64,000 nucleotides of DNA, taken from NCBI GenBank assembly GCA_964650525.1, contig CAZYUA010000009.1, positions 1 through 64,000 of the forward strand. Direction: 5' to 3'. The translations under genes and the position numbers were made by a program. This stretch comes from UBA1413 sp964650525 (GTDB lineage Bacteria > Bacteroidota > Bacteroidia > Bacteroidales > Prolixibacteraceae). A model generated the notes under the pieces. It was not told the DNA's origin. It worked only from the letters and a program-made list of their open reading frames with translations, and made no database searches. Of this stretch, positions 6,455 through 16,373 are shown one piece after another. The stretch's first letter is position 1. Each line of letters opens with the position of its first letter.

Positions 6455-7957
6455 TCAGGATTTGCAGCCCGGTTTTTTCATTCTGGAAATTACCGCGAAA
6501 CAGAGGAAACCAACCAGGAAAATCACACTGGTACCGATCACGATGGTGAGGTTGGCATGGAGGTTACTGCGGAATTTCAACATTTCACCCGTGAAATAGA
6601 GGGGAGAAAGGCTCAGCCAGAGGATAACCAGGACACCTGAAACCGTCCCTGCAATAGCACAGGGATTAGAAACCTTCCGTGCGATATATCCGAGCAGGAA
6701 AAGTCCCAGCATCCCTCCGCTGAAAATGGAGGCCAGCATCCACCAGGCATCGAGGGCGCTTTTCACGCTGATCAATGCCAATGCTACCCCCACACCCGCC
6801 AACCCAAAAACCAGGGATGATCCGTAGAGTACCCTCATGGAATTTTTATCGTTAGCTTTCCCCGGGAAAAGGCGTTTGTAATAATCGGTAAGAATGATGG
6901 TGGCCGTTCCGTTGACACTGGTCGAAATGGTACTCATTCCTGCAGCAAACACCGAAGCAATCAGGAGGCCGGTAATCCCCTTAGGCAGGCCATTTACTAT
7001 AAAAAAGGGGAAGACCTTGTCGGCAGCAGCCGGGTTTTGAAGATAATCGGGCAGGAGCTCCGGCTTGGCCTGGTAATAAGCAAACAAAGCCGTTCCGATA
7101 AAGAAAAAAAGCAGCGATACGGGGATGTATAACAAGGAACCAAAAAGCGCCGACCGTTTGGCTTCGCGGTCGGTTGAGGTGGTCATGTACCGTTGGATGT
7201 AATTCTGGTCAATTCCGTAATTTTGGAGGTTTATAAAGAGACCGTAGAGGATCATTATCCAGAAAGTGGATTCCGTCAGACTGGGTCCGAAACTGCCAAG
7301 GGAGAATTTGTGATGGGCTTGCCCTATTTCAAAGATTTGGGCGGGCCCCTGAGGCATCGAAAAGACCAGTACCACGCCACACACCAGGGCACCACCGATC
7401 AGCAAGATTCCCTGGATGGCATCGGTCCACAGCACCGCTTTGATGCCTCCAAGCATGGAATAGAGAACCACAGCCATACCGGTAACCAGGATAATCCAGG
7501 ATACAGGCCACCCGAATAGAGCATTCAGGGGAAGGGCCATCAGGTACAAAATAGAACCGGTCCGCATCAGTTGGGTCAAAATGTAGCAAAAAGATGCATA
7601 CAACCTGGCCCAGAGGCCAAACCGCACCTCCAGGTAGTGGTACGCGGAAATGCTGTTGTGACTCCGGTACAGGGGCACGAAAAATCGCACGGCCAAAACC
7701 GAGGCAATGGGAATGGAAAGACTGAAAACAAAGGCATTCCAGTCGGTCTGGTACGCTTTACCGGGCAACGCCAGGAAACTGATGCTGCTCACATAAGTAG
7801 CAAAAATTGACATACCCACAACCCACGCAGGCATGTGGCCTCCTCCGGCAGTATACTCACCCGGATCACGGTTCCTGACATAAAAGGTGATGCCAAAAAC
7901 TACGATCCCAACCATATAAAGCAGGAAAACCAGCAGGTCGATAATTGGTACGTTCAA
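6455..7957 (-). CDS. Sodium/solute symporter (SSS family)
   Basis: A 500-residue integral membrane protein of the SSS/SGLT fold, with about 13 hydrophobic segments starting at IDLLVFLLYMVGIVVFG. Typical motifs include AGGGHMPAWVVGMSIFATYVSS and the QNYIQRYM segment. It is the last gene of the leftward pectin locus, so it probably imports a monosaccharide or acid sugar released in the periplasm, driven by Na+. It is related in type to the second symporter at 39856-41427. The substrate cannot be read from sequence. Confidence 0.9.
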   Translation of the reverse strand: MNVPIIDLLVFLLYMVGIVVFGITFYVRNRDPGEYTAGGGHMPAWVVGMSIFATYVSSISFLALPGKAYQTDWNAFVFSLSIPIASVLAVRFFVPLYRSHNSISAYHYLEVRFGLWARLYASFCYILTQLMRTGSILYLMALPLNALFGWPVSWIILVTGMAVVLYSMLGGIKAVLWTDAIQGILLIGGALVCGVVLVFSMPQGPAQIFEIGQAHHKFSLGSFGPSLTESTFWIMILYGLFINLQNYGIDQNYIQRYMTTSTDREAKRSALFGSLLYIPVSLLFFFIGTALFAYYQAKPELLPDYLQNPAAADKVFPFFIVNGLPKGITGLLIASVFAAGMSTISTSVNGTATIILTDYYKRLFPGKANDKNSMRVLYGSSLVFGLAGVGVALALISVKSALDAWWMLASIFSGGMLGLFLLGYIARKVSNPCAIAGTVSGVLVILWLSLSPLYFTGEMLKFRSNLHANLTIVIGTSVIFLVGFLCFAVISRMKKPGCKS

Positions 7958-8144
7958 AGCTCTCAGGTAAGGTTAAACACTATTTTCAACCGGTATCACC
8001 AGATTCTTATGAAACCGCAGATTCAATTTTGTCAGGCAGCGCCGGATCATTGAAGTCCTGGTCTGTTGTCAGACAATGCAATCATGTGTTTCAGGACGGG
8101 AACTGTCTGCTGAGGTCTTGGCTTCGCCGGAATAAGACGTAAAG

Positions 8145-9047
8145 TTAACGGAATACGGATTTCAAAAAAGCAGCATTTGCGCTAAAATTTCTGATTACGT
8201 TTCCGGAGTCGGCAGCATCCCTGGACCGTTCGATGACCAGCCAACCATACCACCCCATGCTTTCGAGGGTTTTTCTGACCTCCGGCAGGGAAAGCCGGGT
8301 GTTGTGTTCAAGCCAGACACCGTCCTTGTCGGTGCAATGGATCATGCATATCCTTTTTTTTCCAAGAATGCGCAGTTCCCGGCATAAGTCACGGCCTGCC
8401 TCCAGAGCATTGGCAAAATTAAAATATATCTGTATGGCGGGCGAACCGATCTCTTTGAGCAACGCCACCTCACCGGCAGCATCGAGAGAGGTTTCTATAC
8501 CAATCACCACTCCGCCCTCTTCAGCCATGCGGCCTGCCATTCGCAACCGCTCAACCAGCAAAGGCCTCCTCTCCGGGTATTTCAGGAGATCTCCCTCCAC
8601 CCCCAATGGAAGAAAAGCAACCCCCACCCCCATGTGTTTCATGGTCCGGATACAATCGCCGACCATCCGGTCCACCCCCTCCCGGGTAGCAAACGACTGA
8701 GCATAAAATCCCGACATGGCCAGGCTGGAGACTTCAAGTCCGTAGACCCTGAGAAGACTATCGTACTGCTGCCGGAACGCGGCATCCTCCAGTTTATTTT
8801 CAAAAGTAGGTCTTTGCCCCAAACTACCCATGTCAACCTCCACCCCATCGGCACCTATTTCATAAGCCAGCCTGATGGCTCCCGGTTTCTGCCGCTTCAG
8901 GATCATCCAATCGCAAACCGAAATTTTATACCGGTTATTGACTGACAGGGAGGCGGGTCCCTTACAGGCCAACTGCGGCAGCATCAGAATAAGAACCAGA
9001 AAGCCGGCTCCCGACCGCATTAACATCGATTTACCTTTGCCGTTCAT
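8145..9047 (-). CDS. Lipoprotein sugar isomerase/epimerase-like TIM barrel
   Basis: A 300-residue member of the xylose isomerase-like/AP endonuclease 2 superfamily. Metal-site motifs are visible: Glu in IGIETS, His in MIHCTD, and Glu in WLVIERS near the end. The N-terminus carries a lipoprotein signal (LILMLPQLAC, Cys at about 28), so it should be anchored in the periplasm or on the surface, unlike cytoplasmic relatives. Relatives isomerise or epimerise free sugars or sugar acids, and one branch includes enzymes of apionate breakdown. Here it sits between a symporter and a BNR propeller. Confidence 0.75.
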   Translation of the reverse strand: MNGKGKSMLMRSGAGFLVLILMLPQLACKGPASLSVNNRYKISVCDWMILKRQKPGAIRLAYEIGADGVEVDMGSLGQRPTFENKLEDAAFRQQYDSLLRVYGLEVSSLAMSGFYAQSFATREGVDRMVGDCIRTMKHMGVGVAFLPLGVEGDLLKYPERRPLLVERLRMAGRMAEEGGVVIGIETSLDAAGEVALLKEIGSPAIQIYFNFANALEAGRDLCRELRILGKKRICMIHCTDKDGVWLEHNTRLSLPEVRKTLESMGWYGWLVIERSRDAADSGNVIRNFSANAAFLKSVFR

Positions 9048-9185
9048 ACGCCCCTGTTTGGTTTAGCCTTTACCTGTTCATTGTGTACCAAAGAAAGTCC
9101 CATTAAAAAAAAGCGGCTCTGTAGGATACCCGCGTGGGAAATTTGGGACTTTGCCTTTTTTATCCCGGGAAAAACCTGCGTGATT

Positions 9186-10325
9186 TCATTTCATTTCGTC
9201 GCTTCCGGAGATCCGGGCCATTCTCTTGACCAACCTCCTGTCGGGCCAGTTCATCCCTTTGATCTTTTTAAGTTTAAGCTGGGCAGGATCGATGACCACA
9301 TGTTTTATCCGCTCTCTCCGCCAGGTATAAACCACGTGGACGAGCCCGCCGGAGTCCTGGATGACGGAAGGATAGGAATACTGGGATATGGGAGAATCTT
9401 CCAACACCAGGGCGGCGTACCAGATTTTGCCATCGGGAGAAATCGATACCTGGAGCGGAGTGCGTGGGCCTTTGGCCTCATTCCCGGGCGGCAAAACATG
9501 GTTATACACCAAAAGATGACGTCCATCGGCCAACGTAACGGCATCGGTCCCCGAGTTGTTGTTTGGGAGCGTCGTTTTGGCCAGCGGAGACCACGTGAGA
9601 CCGTTATCGGCCGACCAGGACTCGACAATAGCCCGGTTGCGGCTCCTGCACAGGACCTGTAGCGTGTCACCGCCATGCACCAGGATGCTGGGCTGGATGG
9701 CATCGATCTTTTCCCAAACCGTCACCGGCATGGTTTTCATCCACGTCTTTCCGAAATCGGAGCTCCGCTCAAAATGAATCCTCCAGCCATTTCCTTCAGT
9801 ACTGGAAGGACAAAGCATGACCCCGTTCCGGAGCAATACCGGTTTGTTTTTCACCGGACCGATGAATCCCTCAGGCAGTGGCCGGGGTTCAGACCAGGTC
9901 AGCCCGTGGTCTGCCGATTCTGTCACCATGCCTTTCCAGGTGGAAGGACTCGGTCCCACTTTAAAAAACAGCATCAGGTTGCCATCCGGAACCTGGAATA
10001 AAACGGGATTCCAGGCAGGATAACGAAGGGTGTCCATGACGATGCCATTGGCCACTTCTGCCGGCTTGCTCCAGGATCCATTGCGTTTGAGGCTGACCCA
10101 GATACCCACATCGGGGTGCCGCTCGCGGGTTCCGCCAAACCACGCGGCCACCAGCCCCGCCGGGGTTTCGGCAATAGTTGCAGCATGACACGAAGGAAAG
10201 GGTGCTTCGGTAAAAATAAATTCATCGGTCAGGATTCCCTTTTTCCAACGTTCGCCGGCCGCTTCAGCCTCCGTACCTGAAAAAAGGATCAACCATCCGG
10301 TAAGCAGGAACAGATAATTTCTCAT
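9186..10325 (-). CDS. Sialidase-fold BNR-repeat protein (putative glycosidase)
   Basis: A 379-residue exported protein with a signal peptide and a six-bladed propeller. Four Asp-box-like motifs are visible: SADHGLTW, SSDFGKTW, SADNGLTW and SPDGKIW. It resembles the 'sialidase family' proteins common in pectin loci of Bacteroidota, where true sialic acid substrates are unlikely. It probably removes a side-chain sugar or unsaturated uronic acid, but the activity is not established. It is co-directional with the neighbouring glycosidase genes. Confidence 0.7.
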   Translation of the reverse strand: MRNYLFLLTGWLILFSGTEAEAAGERWKKGILTDEFIFTEAPFPSCHAATIAETPAGLVAAWFGGTRERHPDVGIWVSLKRNGSWSKPAEVANGIVMDTLRYPAWNPVLFQVPDGNLMLFFKVGPSPSTWKGMVTESADHGLTWSEPRPLPEGFIGPVKNKPVLLRNGVMLCPSSTEGNGWRIHFERSSDFGKTWMKTMPVTVWEKIDAIQPSILVHGGDTLQVLCRSRNRAIVESWSADNGLTWSPLAKTTLPNNNSGTDAVTLADGRHLLVYNHVLPPGNEAKGPRTPLQVSISPDGKIWYAALVLEDSPISQYSYPSVIQDSGGLVHVVYTWRRERIKHVVIDPAQLKLKKIKGMNWPDRRLVKRMARISGSDEMK

Positions 10326-10404
10326 ATAGGAATTATTTTCATTACTCCGCTTGTCAGGGTTGGGGATGGTTCTTCCACACCCAATTCCAGACGAAGGGAT
10401 TGTA

Positions 10405-11964
10405 TTACTTCATGGGGCAAACCAGTCGCCCAAGGGTTGGAATCCTGCCCACTTCAACCCCGTCGACCAGAGCAAATAAACCTTTGCCCCTGTTGTACCG
10501 TGTACCATCCCGGTCCCAGCAAATTGTCACCATCCGTCCATGGTAAGGGATCCGGTCAAGACAAAACCAACTCCAACTATCATCGGGCACTAGGGGAATG
10601 ATTTCCAGGATCTGGTCCCCGCGGGGCCTCAACCCCGCCAAACCGGTGACGATAAGATCGGCAAAGGTGGAATGGTTGTAATAACGGCTTCTTTCCTGGT
10701 CTCCTTTCAGCCAGAATCCTGTTTTTTCGTCGAGGTATTCACCGATATAAGGTCTTCCGCGGTAGTACTGCGACTCCACGGTGAGTTCCAGGAGCCGGAA
10801 CCAGTCGGTTTTGCCAACAGGAGGCCGGTTGTCTCTGTATAGAAGCCTCGCCATGGCCGTGAGGGTCTGGGAACTGGCAAATGGCCACACGGCTCCGTCC
10901 CACTCACAATTGCAACAACCATGGCTTCGGAATGCCGGGTGACGTCGTTCAGCCGTCGTAAGGCCAAAGGGGGCCAGAAACCCCTCCGGATCGGTGACTT
11001 GCTGCCAGGCATCCCGGTATTCCGGCCCGGGAAGGTCAAAGTACCAGGGGATGAATCCGATGGCCTCCCTGACATCTGCCAGGGTTCCATTCTCCCGACG
11101 GGTGGTAAAAAACCGGAGAGAATCACTCCAGAGGTTCTGCAACACCAGGTTACGGAGGGTGTCTGCTTTCAAAGTGTAGAGCTCCGCCTTACCGGGCTCC
11201 CCGGCCAGAGCGGCGATTTGTGCCAGCGCCCGGGCATTGCCGTACATATAACTATTGATGGTGGGACGCTGGTTTCTCACCCTCCTGCCTCCGCTGATAC
11301 TCTCCTCCATACCATCCGCCACATCCCGCTGCCAGAACATACCGTCACCCACCCGGTGGTTCTCCTCCCACCACCGGTACTCGGCTTCCAGGTCAGGAAA
11401 GAAGCCGGTAAGAAATGCACGGTCCCCGTTGACCAGGTAACTGTTGTAAAGGGCATCCGCCGTCCAGCTGCTGAACCTGGTCAGCTTCTCCATCGGCCTT
11501 CCTTCGTTACCCCGGAACCAAACCCTTACATTGTCCTGGAGGCAGACAGGATCCTTCAGCCAGCGCGACTCATAGATATGATGCCCCAGCGCACAACTGA
11601 TCAGGTTATACCGGTCAGCATAAGAACGAGGAACCAGGAACTCCGTGATGCCATAGCCCACAGGGGTTGAAATAATGTGCTTGCGGAAACTCCACCAACG
11701 GTAATAGTAGATTTCATTAAAATTATCCTGGGGACATTCAAACAAGGGAATGTTCTCCTTCATCCAGTTCCAGGAAGCCGCATTGGGGATGTGGTTGATG
11801 ATATTCTCCCCTTCCATACGGTTGAAATAATCCGCGAAATGTTTATAATCCTCCGCCCTGAGAATTTGTGTGCCCGGCAGATCCTTTGCTGCATCGGAAC
11901 CCGGCTTCTGAACAGAACAGGCTGAAGTCACAAGAAAGAGGAACATGAACAAAGACCGGATCAT
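10405..11964 (-). CDS. (alpha/alpha)6-barrel glycoside hydrolase, MGH1/GH63-like
   Basis: A 519-residue lipoprotein (MFLFLVTSACS, Cys at 16). The body is Trp/Tyr-rich and helical, with motifs such as YYYRWWSFRKH, SSWTADALYNSYL, WQRDVADGMEESI, CCNCEWDGAVWPFASSQTL and YYNHSTFADLI, typical of MGH1-like/GH63-type (alpha/alpha)6 barrels. Family members hydrolyse alpha-glycosidic bonds. The substrate here is presumably a pectin side-chain fragment. Its start overlaps the stop of the preceding propeller gene by one base (TGATG), so the two are translationally coupled. Confidence 0.7.
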   Translation of the reverse strand: MIRSLFMFLFLVTSACSVQKPGSDAAKDLPGTQILRAEDYKHFADYFNRMEGENIINHIPNAASWNWMKENIPLFECPQDNFNEIYYYRWWSFRKHIISTPVGYGITEFLVPRSYADRYNLISCALGHHIYESRWLKDPVCLQDNVRVWFRGNEGRPMEKLTRFSSWTADALYNSYLVNGDRAFLTGFFPDLEAEYRWWEENHRVGDGMFWQRDVADGMEESISGGRRVRNQRPTINSYMYGNARALAQIAALAGEPGKAELYTLKADTLRNLVLQNLWSDSLRFFTTRRENGTLADVREAIGFIPWYFDLPGPEYRDAWQQVTDPEGFLAPFGLTTAERRHPAFRSHGCCNCEWDGAVWPFASSQTLTAMARLLYRDNRPPVGKTDWFRLLELTVESQYYRGRPYIGEYLDEKTGFWLKGDQERSRYYNHSTFADLIVTGLAGLRPRGDQILEIIPLVPDDSWSWFCLDRIPYHGRMVTICWDRDGTRYNRGKGLFALVDGVEVGRIPTLGRLVCPMK

Positions 11965-13832
11965 CAGGGTTTTATTGAGGTTAAATTACTGGTTTTCAAG
12001 GAATAGAGGTAAAATGATGCTTCAGTGTCCAAACGTCCGGGCTGTTCCACATCGTAATTCTGGTCGGTAGGAGTATCGGTATCGGGAAACCGTCTCACCC
12101 TACCGGTCCGGAAGACCACCCTTTCAAGGGTGTGGACCGGGGCAAAGAAGAGGCCGTTTTTTCCCTCTCCATTATTGACGTACACAGTATAAAACCGGTT
12201 TTGTGCAGCAGCGTCAATCCGTACGTTATACACTTTACCCGCTTCATACGGCATGATGTTCCGCATCCTGTAGCCTGCTTTCATCGCCAGCATGCCATCG
12301 GGACCAAAAACCAGCCGCAGGGCTGCCGTACTTTTGTGGTCCTGCAATTCCACCTGCAGCATCCCATGGTCATTCTGCGCGGCTTTAACCGAAAATTCCA
12401 CCGATACCATTTCAGAAACGGGGAAGACCCTTTCAGCCTTGGCCATATCGAAGGGATCGCAGTCGCGCAAGACCAGGGCTCTTACAGAATCTGCTATTTC
12501 AATCCCTGCCGGAGCCAGGCGGGGTGAATAAATGTTCCAGAGATCCAATTCCTTACCTGCCTCCATAAGGTTGAAGCAGTCGTTAACAGGAGAACGAACC
12601 CCGGATGTGACCGGGATGGGGATGGAGGAGACCCAGATATCCTCTTTGTTGACACTGTAGGTCACCCAAATCCTGTTACCGGGAGGGAGTCCGTTTCCCT
12701 CCTGGATACCCCTGACATACTGAGGACCATACGACTTGTAATTGCCGCCATAGCGCATGGTGGTAATTTCACCGTGTACCAGCAGCAAATTGGTATATTG
12801 CAGGCCGTCGTTGCTCACCGACAGGGCCAGAGGCCAGCGGAAATCAGAAGGATTGTAAACGAGGGCAAACCGCCCGTCCGGGGTTTTCTGTCCCCAGATC
12901 TTGGCGTTGCTGGTCACAATTCCGGGGGCTCTCACCGGTGTTTTCCAGGTTTTGCCACCGTCTTCGCTGACAGAGGTCAATCCCTCTTTCCAAAGTCCGA
13001 CAACCCTGCCGTCATCCAGATGGTAAAAACTCAGTGCCTTGTACTGGTGTTTAAGGGGTATGAGTGGATCCTCCCTGTCGGCTTCCTCAACCCATTGCTG
13101 CATCATGAGGGGGTTTTCCAGCAACTCGTTGCAGGCTTCCACAAACCCGGAGTCGCTGCTGGATGTATAAAAAGGGTAAGCCGTATTTTCCTCATTCCAG
13201 CCTTTGTTGTAACGGATGAAATGGACAGGCCCCCAATTGCCGCCGGCATAGATTTCCCGCACGAGCCTGCCGATGCCCTTTCCGTCGTTCGGATCATCCT
13301 GTTCATCCAGGCAGATCCCCACATACGCCAATACCAGCAGCCTGGCCGAAGAAGAGGTATAAAAACCCATCCTCTGGTGGTTGACGCCGGTCAGGTTTCG
13401 GGCTACATTCGGATTTCCCTCCTTGGTCGTACCATCGGGAATCCGGTAAACAGGAAAAACAGGAAGGGGTTTAGACCAGTGATAGCCGTCGGTGGAAGTA
13501 ACCAGCAGGGTCTGACCCGGGGGTATATGCTCCCCGATCGAATCACTGAGGTACTCCAGAAAGAAGGTGCCGTTCCAATAAGCCAGCATTGGCGCATGGT
13601 TGTATGTCCAGCCAAAACCGTCGGCACTGCCGGGGTCTTCACGGCTTGCACGCATCACCTGGACGTTGTGGACCCCTGCCACCGGAGTCAGCTGACCGTG
13701 ATGGTAGTCGGGATTGTTCAGGGTTTGCCCTGTATAATGGACAATATCAGGACGCCCCCCCCCATCCCGGTTACACGACAGGAAAAAAAACGCCGGCAGG
13801 AGAGCCGCAACCAGTGCAGAAACGCTCTTCAT
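11964..13832 (-). CDS. Lipoprotein beta-propeller with C-terminal beta-sandwich
   Basis: The preferred start at 13832 gives a 622-residue lipoprotein (MKSVSALVAAL, then FFLSC). A start at 13898 would add 22 residues lacking signal character and overlap the upstream gene. Residues about 70-430 form a propeller with Asp-box-like STDGYHW and SEDGGKTW. The last 170 residues look like a concanavalin-type sandwich. The architecture resembles exo-acting propeller glycosidases or lyases of pectin loci. No family can be fixed from motifs, so the substrate is open. Confidence 0.7.
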   Translation of the reverse strand: MKSVSALVAALLPAFFFLSCNRDGGGRPDIVHYTGQTLNNPDYHHGQLTPVAGVHNVQVMRASREDPGSADGFGWTYNHAPMLAYWNGTFFLEYLSDSIGEHIPPGQTLLVTSTDGYHWSKPLPVFPVYRIPDGTTKEGNPNVARNLTGVNHQRMGFYTSSSARLLVLAYVGICLDEQDDPNDGKGIGRLVREIYAGGNWGPVHFIRYNKGWNEENTAYPFYTSSSDSGFVEACNELLENPLMMQQWVEEADREDPLIPLKHQYKALSFYHLDDGRVVGLWKEGLTSVSEDGGKTWKTPVRAPGIVTSNAKIWGQKTPDGRFALVYNPSDFRWPLALSVSNDGLQYTNLLLVHGEITTMRYGGNYKSYGPQYVRGIQEGNGLPPGNRIWVTYSVNKEDIWVSSIPIPVTSGVRSPVNDCFNLMEAGKELDLWNIYSPRLAPAGIEIADSVRALVLRDCDPFDMAKAERVFPVSEMVSVEFSVKAAQNDHGMLQVELQDHKSTAALRLVFGPDGMLAMKAGYRMRNIMPYEAGKVYNVRIDAAAQNRFYTVYVNNGEGKNGLFFAPVHTLERVVFRTGRVRRFPDTDTPTDQNYDVEQPGRLDTEASFYLYSLKTSNLTSIKP

Positions 13833-13878
13833 AACTACTATTTTTTTAAACCTCTTTGGCGGCAACAAGTGAGCAATC

Positions 13879-14964
13879 TTACTCACCCGGGTTGCCATCC
13901 TTTTCAGGGTTCACTGTAAAAAGACCCTTTTCAGATGCCTGGATCAGGCCTGTCAAAATTTGCCTGTCGGCCTTGAATACCGTACCGTGCTTGTGTCCCG
14001 TAGGCAACGAAATTTCAGAGGTCACATCCGTGAATTCCCTGAAATCGCGGGTACGGACGGCCCCATAGTTCTTCTCCCTGTACGCATCATAATAGATCAG
14101 CCACTCATCTCCCATATGCAAAACGGAGGGCCCTTCGGTGAACTGAGTGGTAAAGGGTTCAGAAATGCCGGAAAAAGGCCCCAGCGGTGAAGTCCCAAAC
14201 CCTGCCCGGAGATTCCGGAAAGGCCGGGTGTTGTCTTTCAGCACCAGTACATAGTCTTCCGCAGCCCGTTTGACTATAACCGCATCGATGGTGCTGAACC
14301 CGGGATCCAGGAAAAGCTGTGTCTCTGTGAAATGGATAAAATCACGGGTAGTGGTGCGGTACATACGGTGATTGTTGAGTTCCTCCTCGATTCCCTTTTC
14401 AAACCGGTAGGGAATGGTGGATGCCCAGATGATGATAAATTCACCGCTATTTTCATCGTAATAAATTTCGGGCGCCCAGACATTCACCGTCGTGGGTTCA
14501 TGTTCCATGACAGGTACCAGGATCTGCGGGGACCAGTTAATCAGATCTTTGGTGGATGCATACCCGAAACCGGGATCTCCTTTCCATGAGGAGGTCCATA
14601 CCATGTGAAAGGTACCGTCGGGTCCCCTGACCACCGAAGGATCCCGCATCACTTTCTGATTTCCCACGTCAGGTTTCAGGAAGGGACCGCCCAGGTCGTT
14701 CCAATGATACCCATCCTTGGACCAGGCCAGGTAAAGGCCCTCCGTGGCGGGTTCACGAAACGTGCTGAACAGGAATACCTCCCCCGGGATCCTGCACCCC
14801 GGGATGATGAACAGAAAAATTCCCAGCAGGACAGAAAGCCCCCTGGCAGCACGCCCTGCCTGCATGCCATAAAAACACAACGGCTTCCCCATAGTACGGT
14901 CGAGATAACGATTAAAGCGTGAAAATAATGATTTTATCGGAATCCTTTCTGAAAAACAGTCCAT
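13879..14964 (-). CDS. GH43/GH32-like five-bladed propeller glycosidase
   Basis: A protein of up to 361 residues with a GH43-type propeller. The acidic positions expected of the fold are visible: Asp in MRDPSVV, Asp in TIDAVIV, and Glu in TEGPSVL. A lipoprotein signal (GIFLFIIPGC) lies far from the first ATG, so a start at 14892 or 14865 would give a normal-length signal. The ATG at 14964 directly follows the pectate lyase stop (TGAATG), which suggests coupling, so both options stay open. It probably trims arabinose, galactose or similar side-chain residues from pectin. Confidence 0.75.
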   Translation of the reverse strand: MDCFSERIPIKSLFSRFNRYLDRTMGKPLCFYGMQAGRAARGLSVLLGIFLFIIPGCRIPGEVFLFSTFREPATEGLYLAWSKDGYHWNDLGGPFLKPDVGNQKVMRDPSVVRGPDGTFHMVWTSSWKGDPGFGYASTKDLINWSPQILVPVMEHEPTTVNVWAPEIYYDENSGEFIIIWASTIPYRFEKGIEEELNNHRMYRTTTRDFIHFTETQLFLDPGFSTIDAVIVKRAAEDYVLVLKDNTRPFRNLRAGFGTSPLGPFSGISEPFTTQFTEGPSVLHMGDEWLIYYDAYREKNYGAVRTRDFREFTDVTSEISLPTGHKHGTVFKADRQILTGLIQASEKGLFTVNPEKDGNPGE

Positions 14965-16356
14965 TCATCGGGAAGCTTTTCCCGTAATTCCCATCCTTGC
15001 GGCATAAGGATCATTGATATATCTTTCTAAGTATGTATAGGATGTATCCTCTGACAATAAGGAGGCATCTGAAGGGTTCGCGGGATCCAGTCCGCGGGCT
15101 GTTTCCCAGTCATCCGGCAGGCCGTCGTTGTCACTGTCGGCAAGAGGGGGAAGGCTCCTGAGGTCAGGCCATCCTCCCGCCTGTTCCACCTGATCGACAA
15201 GGCCAAGAGTTCCTCTGGAGTATGAAGCGTTCTGCACCTCTGTGATGATCCTGTTTTCGTGAGCGTCGCGAAGCGGAATCACCACGCCGGCATGGTCCAG
15301 CACCAAACGGTAAGCTTCCCCGGCAGTATGCGTAGTTACCGGGGCTACCTGAAAAGGCGCCAGACTTCGGTTCCGGGATTCTGAGGTACCCTTGTCAAAA
15401 TCGACCCCGCCATCCCAGTTACGGGCACTGATGTCAGGAAATCCTTCCACAAAATTTCCCTCGATGTGCCAGAGACCAGAAAACCCCATGCTTTCTGAAT
15501 TATCAATTCTGGCAATGCGATGTTTAACACTCTGGACAGTGGCGGGGCCGGGTTTGAAATAATTATTTATTACATTGATTGATAGTGGTTTACCATCACA
15601 TGACCGGATCGCCCAATTATAAATAACGCAATTCCTGAAATCCATCAGAACGGTGAGGTTCTGGTTGTTACCAGCGACACTGGGATTTCGGGCATAACAG
15701 TGGGCCATCAGGTTGTGATGGAAGGAGAGTTTATGTGATCCGAGGGAAGCTCCATATCCATGAGGTCCCTTATCATGGATCGACCGATGAAGAGGTTCAC
15801 TCATCATGCACCACTGGATGGTCACGTTCCGGCTGTTGTGCCAGTTGTTGAGGCCCTCATCAGCCGACCAGCTGAATGAGCAGTGGTCAACAATGATATT
15901 TTCGCTGTTCCGGATCTCAAGGGCATTGATTTCTGAACCCGGAAGGCCTGATTCTATGCCGGGGCGCACCCTGATGGAACGGATGATGATGTCGTGGGTA
16001 TTGGCGATATTAAGAGGAAAGCCCCTGAGGCAGATACCGTCGCCGGGGGCTGTCTGGCCGGCAATAGTCAGAAAGGGATGGGTGATGGTCAGGTCGGAGG
16101 TGAGAAGGATGGTTCCGGAGACCTCGAACACGATGGTACGTGGTTCCGGATTCATGACGGCATCCCGGAAACTGCCCGCACCGCTGTCGCAGAGGTTGGT
16201 GACTTTCAGCACCACTCCTCCACGGCCTCCCTTACTGCAGGCTCCCCACCCCTCGGCACCGGGAAAAGCCGGTAAGGGACACTGGCTGAAAACCGGATGA
16301 ATGAAAAAGGGAAATACGAAAAACAATAAACGATATTTCAGGAATTTGTTAAACAT
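14965..16356 (-). CDS. Pectate lyase, PL1-like
   Basis: A 463-residue secreted polysaccharide lyase. After a signal peptide (MFNKFLKYRLLFF onward, start chosen at 16356) comes PAFPGAEGWG, the standard opening of Bacteroidota PL1 enzymes. The parallel beta-helix follows, with TIAGQTAPGDGICL, DHCSFSWSADEG and NNYFKPGPAT. The C-terminus has a calcium-binding motif (DSDNDGLPDDWE). Family members cleave homogalacturonan by beta-elimination using Ca2+. It is one of three related lyases in the locus, and the first gene after SusD1 beyond an unusual inverted repeat. Confidence 0.9.
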   Translation of the reverse strand: MFNKFLKYRLLFFVFPFFIHPVFSQCPLPAFPGAEGWGACSKGGRGGVVLKVTNLCDSGAGSFRDAVMNPEPRTIVFEVSGTILLTSDLTITHPFLTIAGQTAPGDGICLRGFPLNIANTHDIIIRSIRVRPGIESGLPGSEINALEIRNSENIIVDHCSFSWSADEGLNNWHNSRNVTIQWCMMSEPLHRSIHDKGPHGYGASLGSHKLSFHHNLMAHCYARNPSVAGNNQNLTVLMDFRNCVIYNWAIRSCDGKPLSINVINNYFKPGPATVQSVKHRIARIDNSESMGFSGLWHIEGNFVEGFPDISARNWDGGVDFDKGTSESRNRSLAPFQVAPVTTHTAGEAYRLVLDHAGVVIPLRDAHENRIITEVQNASYSRGTLGLVDQVEQAGGWPDLRSLPPLADSDNDGLPDDWETARGLDPANPSDASLLSEDTSYTYLERYINDPYAARMGITGKASR

Positions 16357-16373
16357 TCTCCTATTCGTTGAAA

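Noticed and set aside
12774..13919. 381-codon plus-strand frame opposite the propeller lipoprotein
   Set aside because: Antisense to a well-supported coding gene, with no family features and no promoter element.
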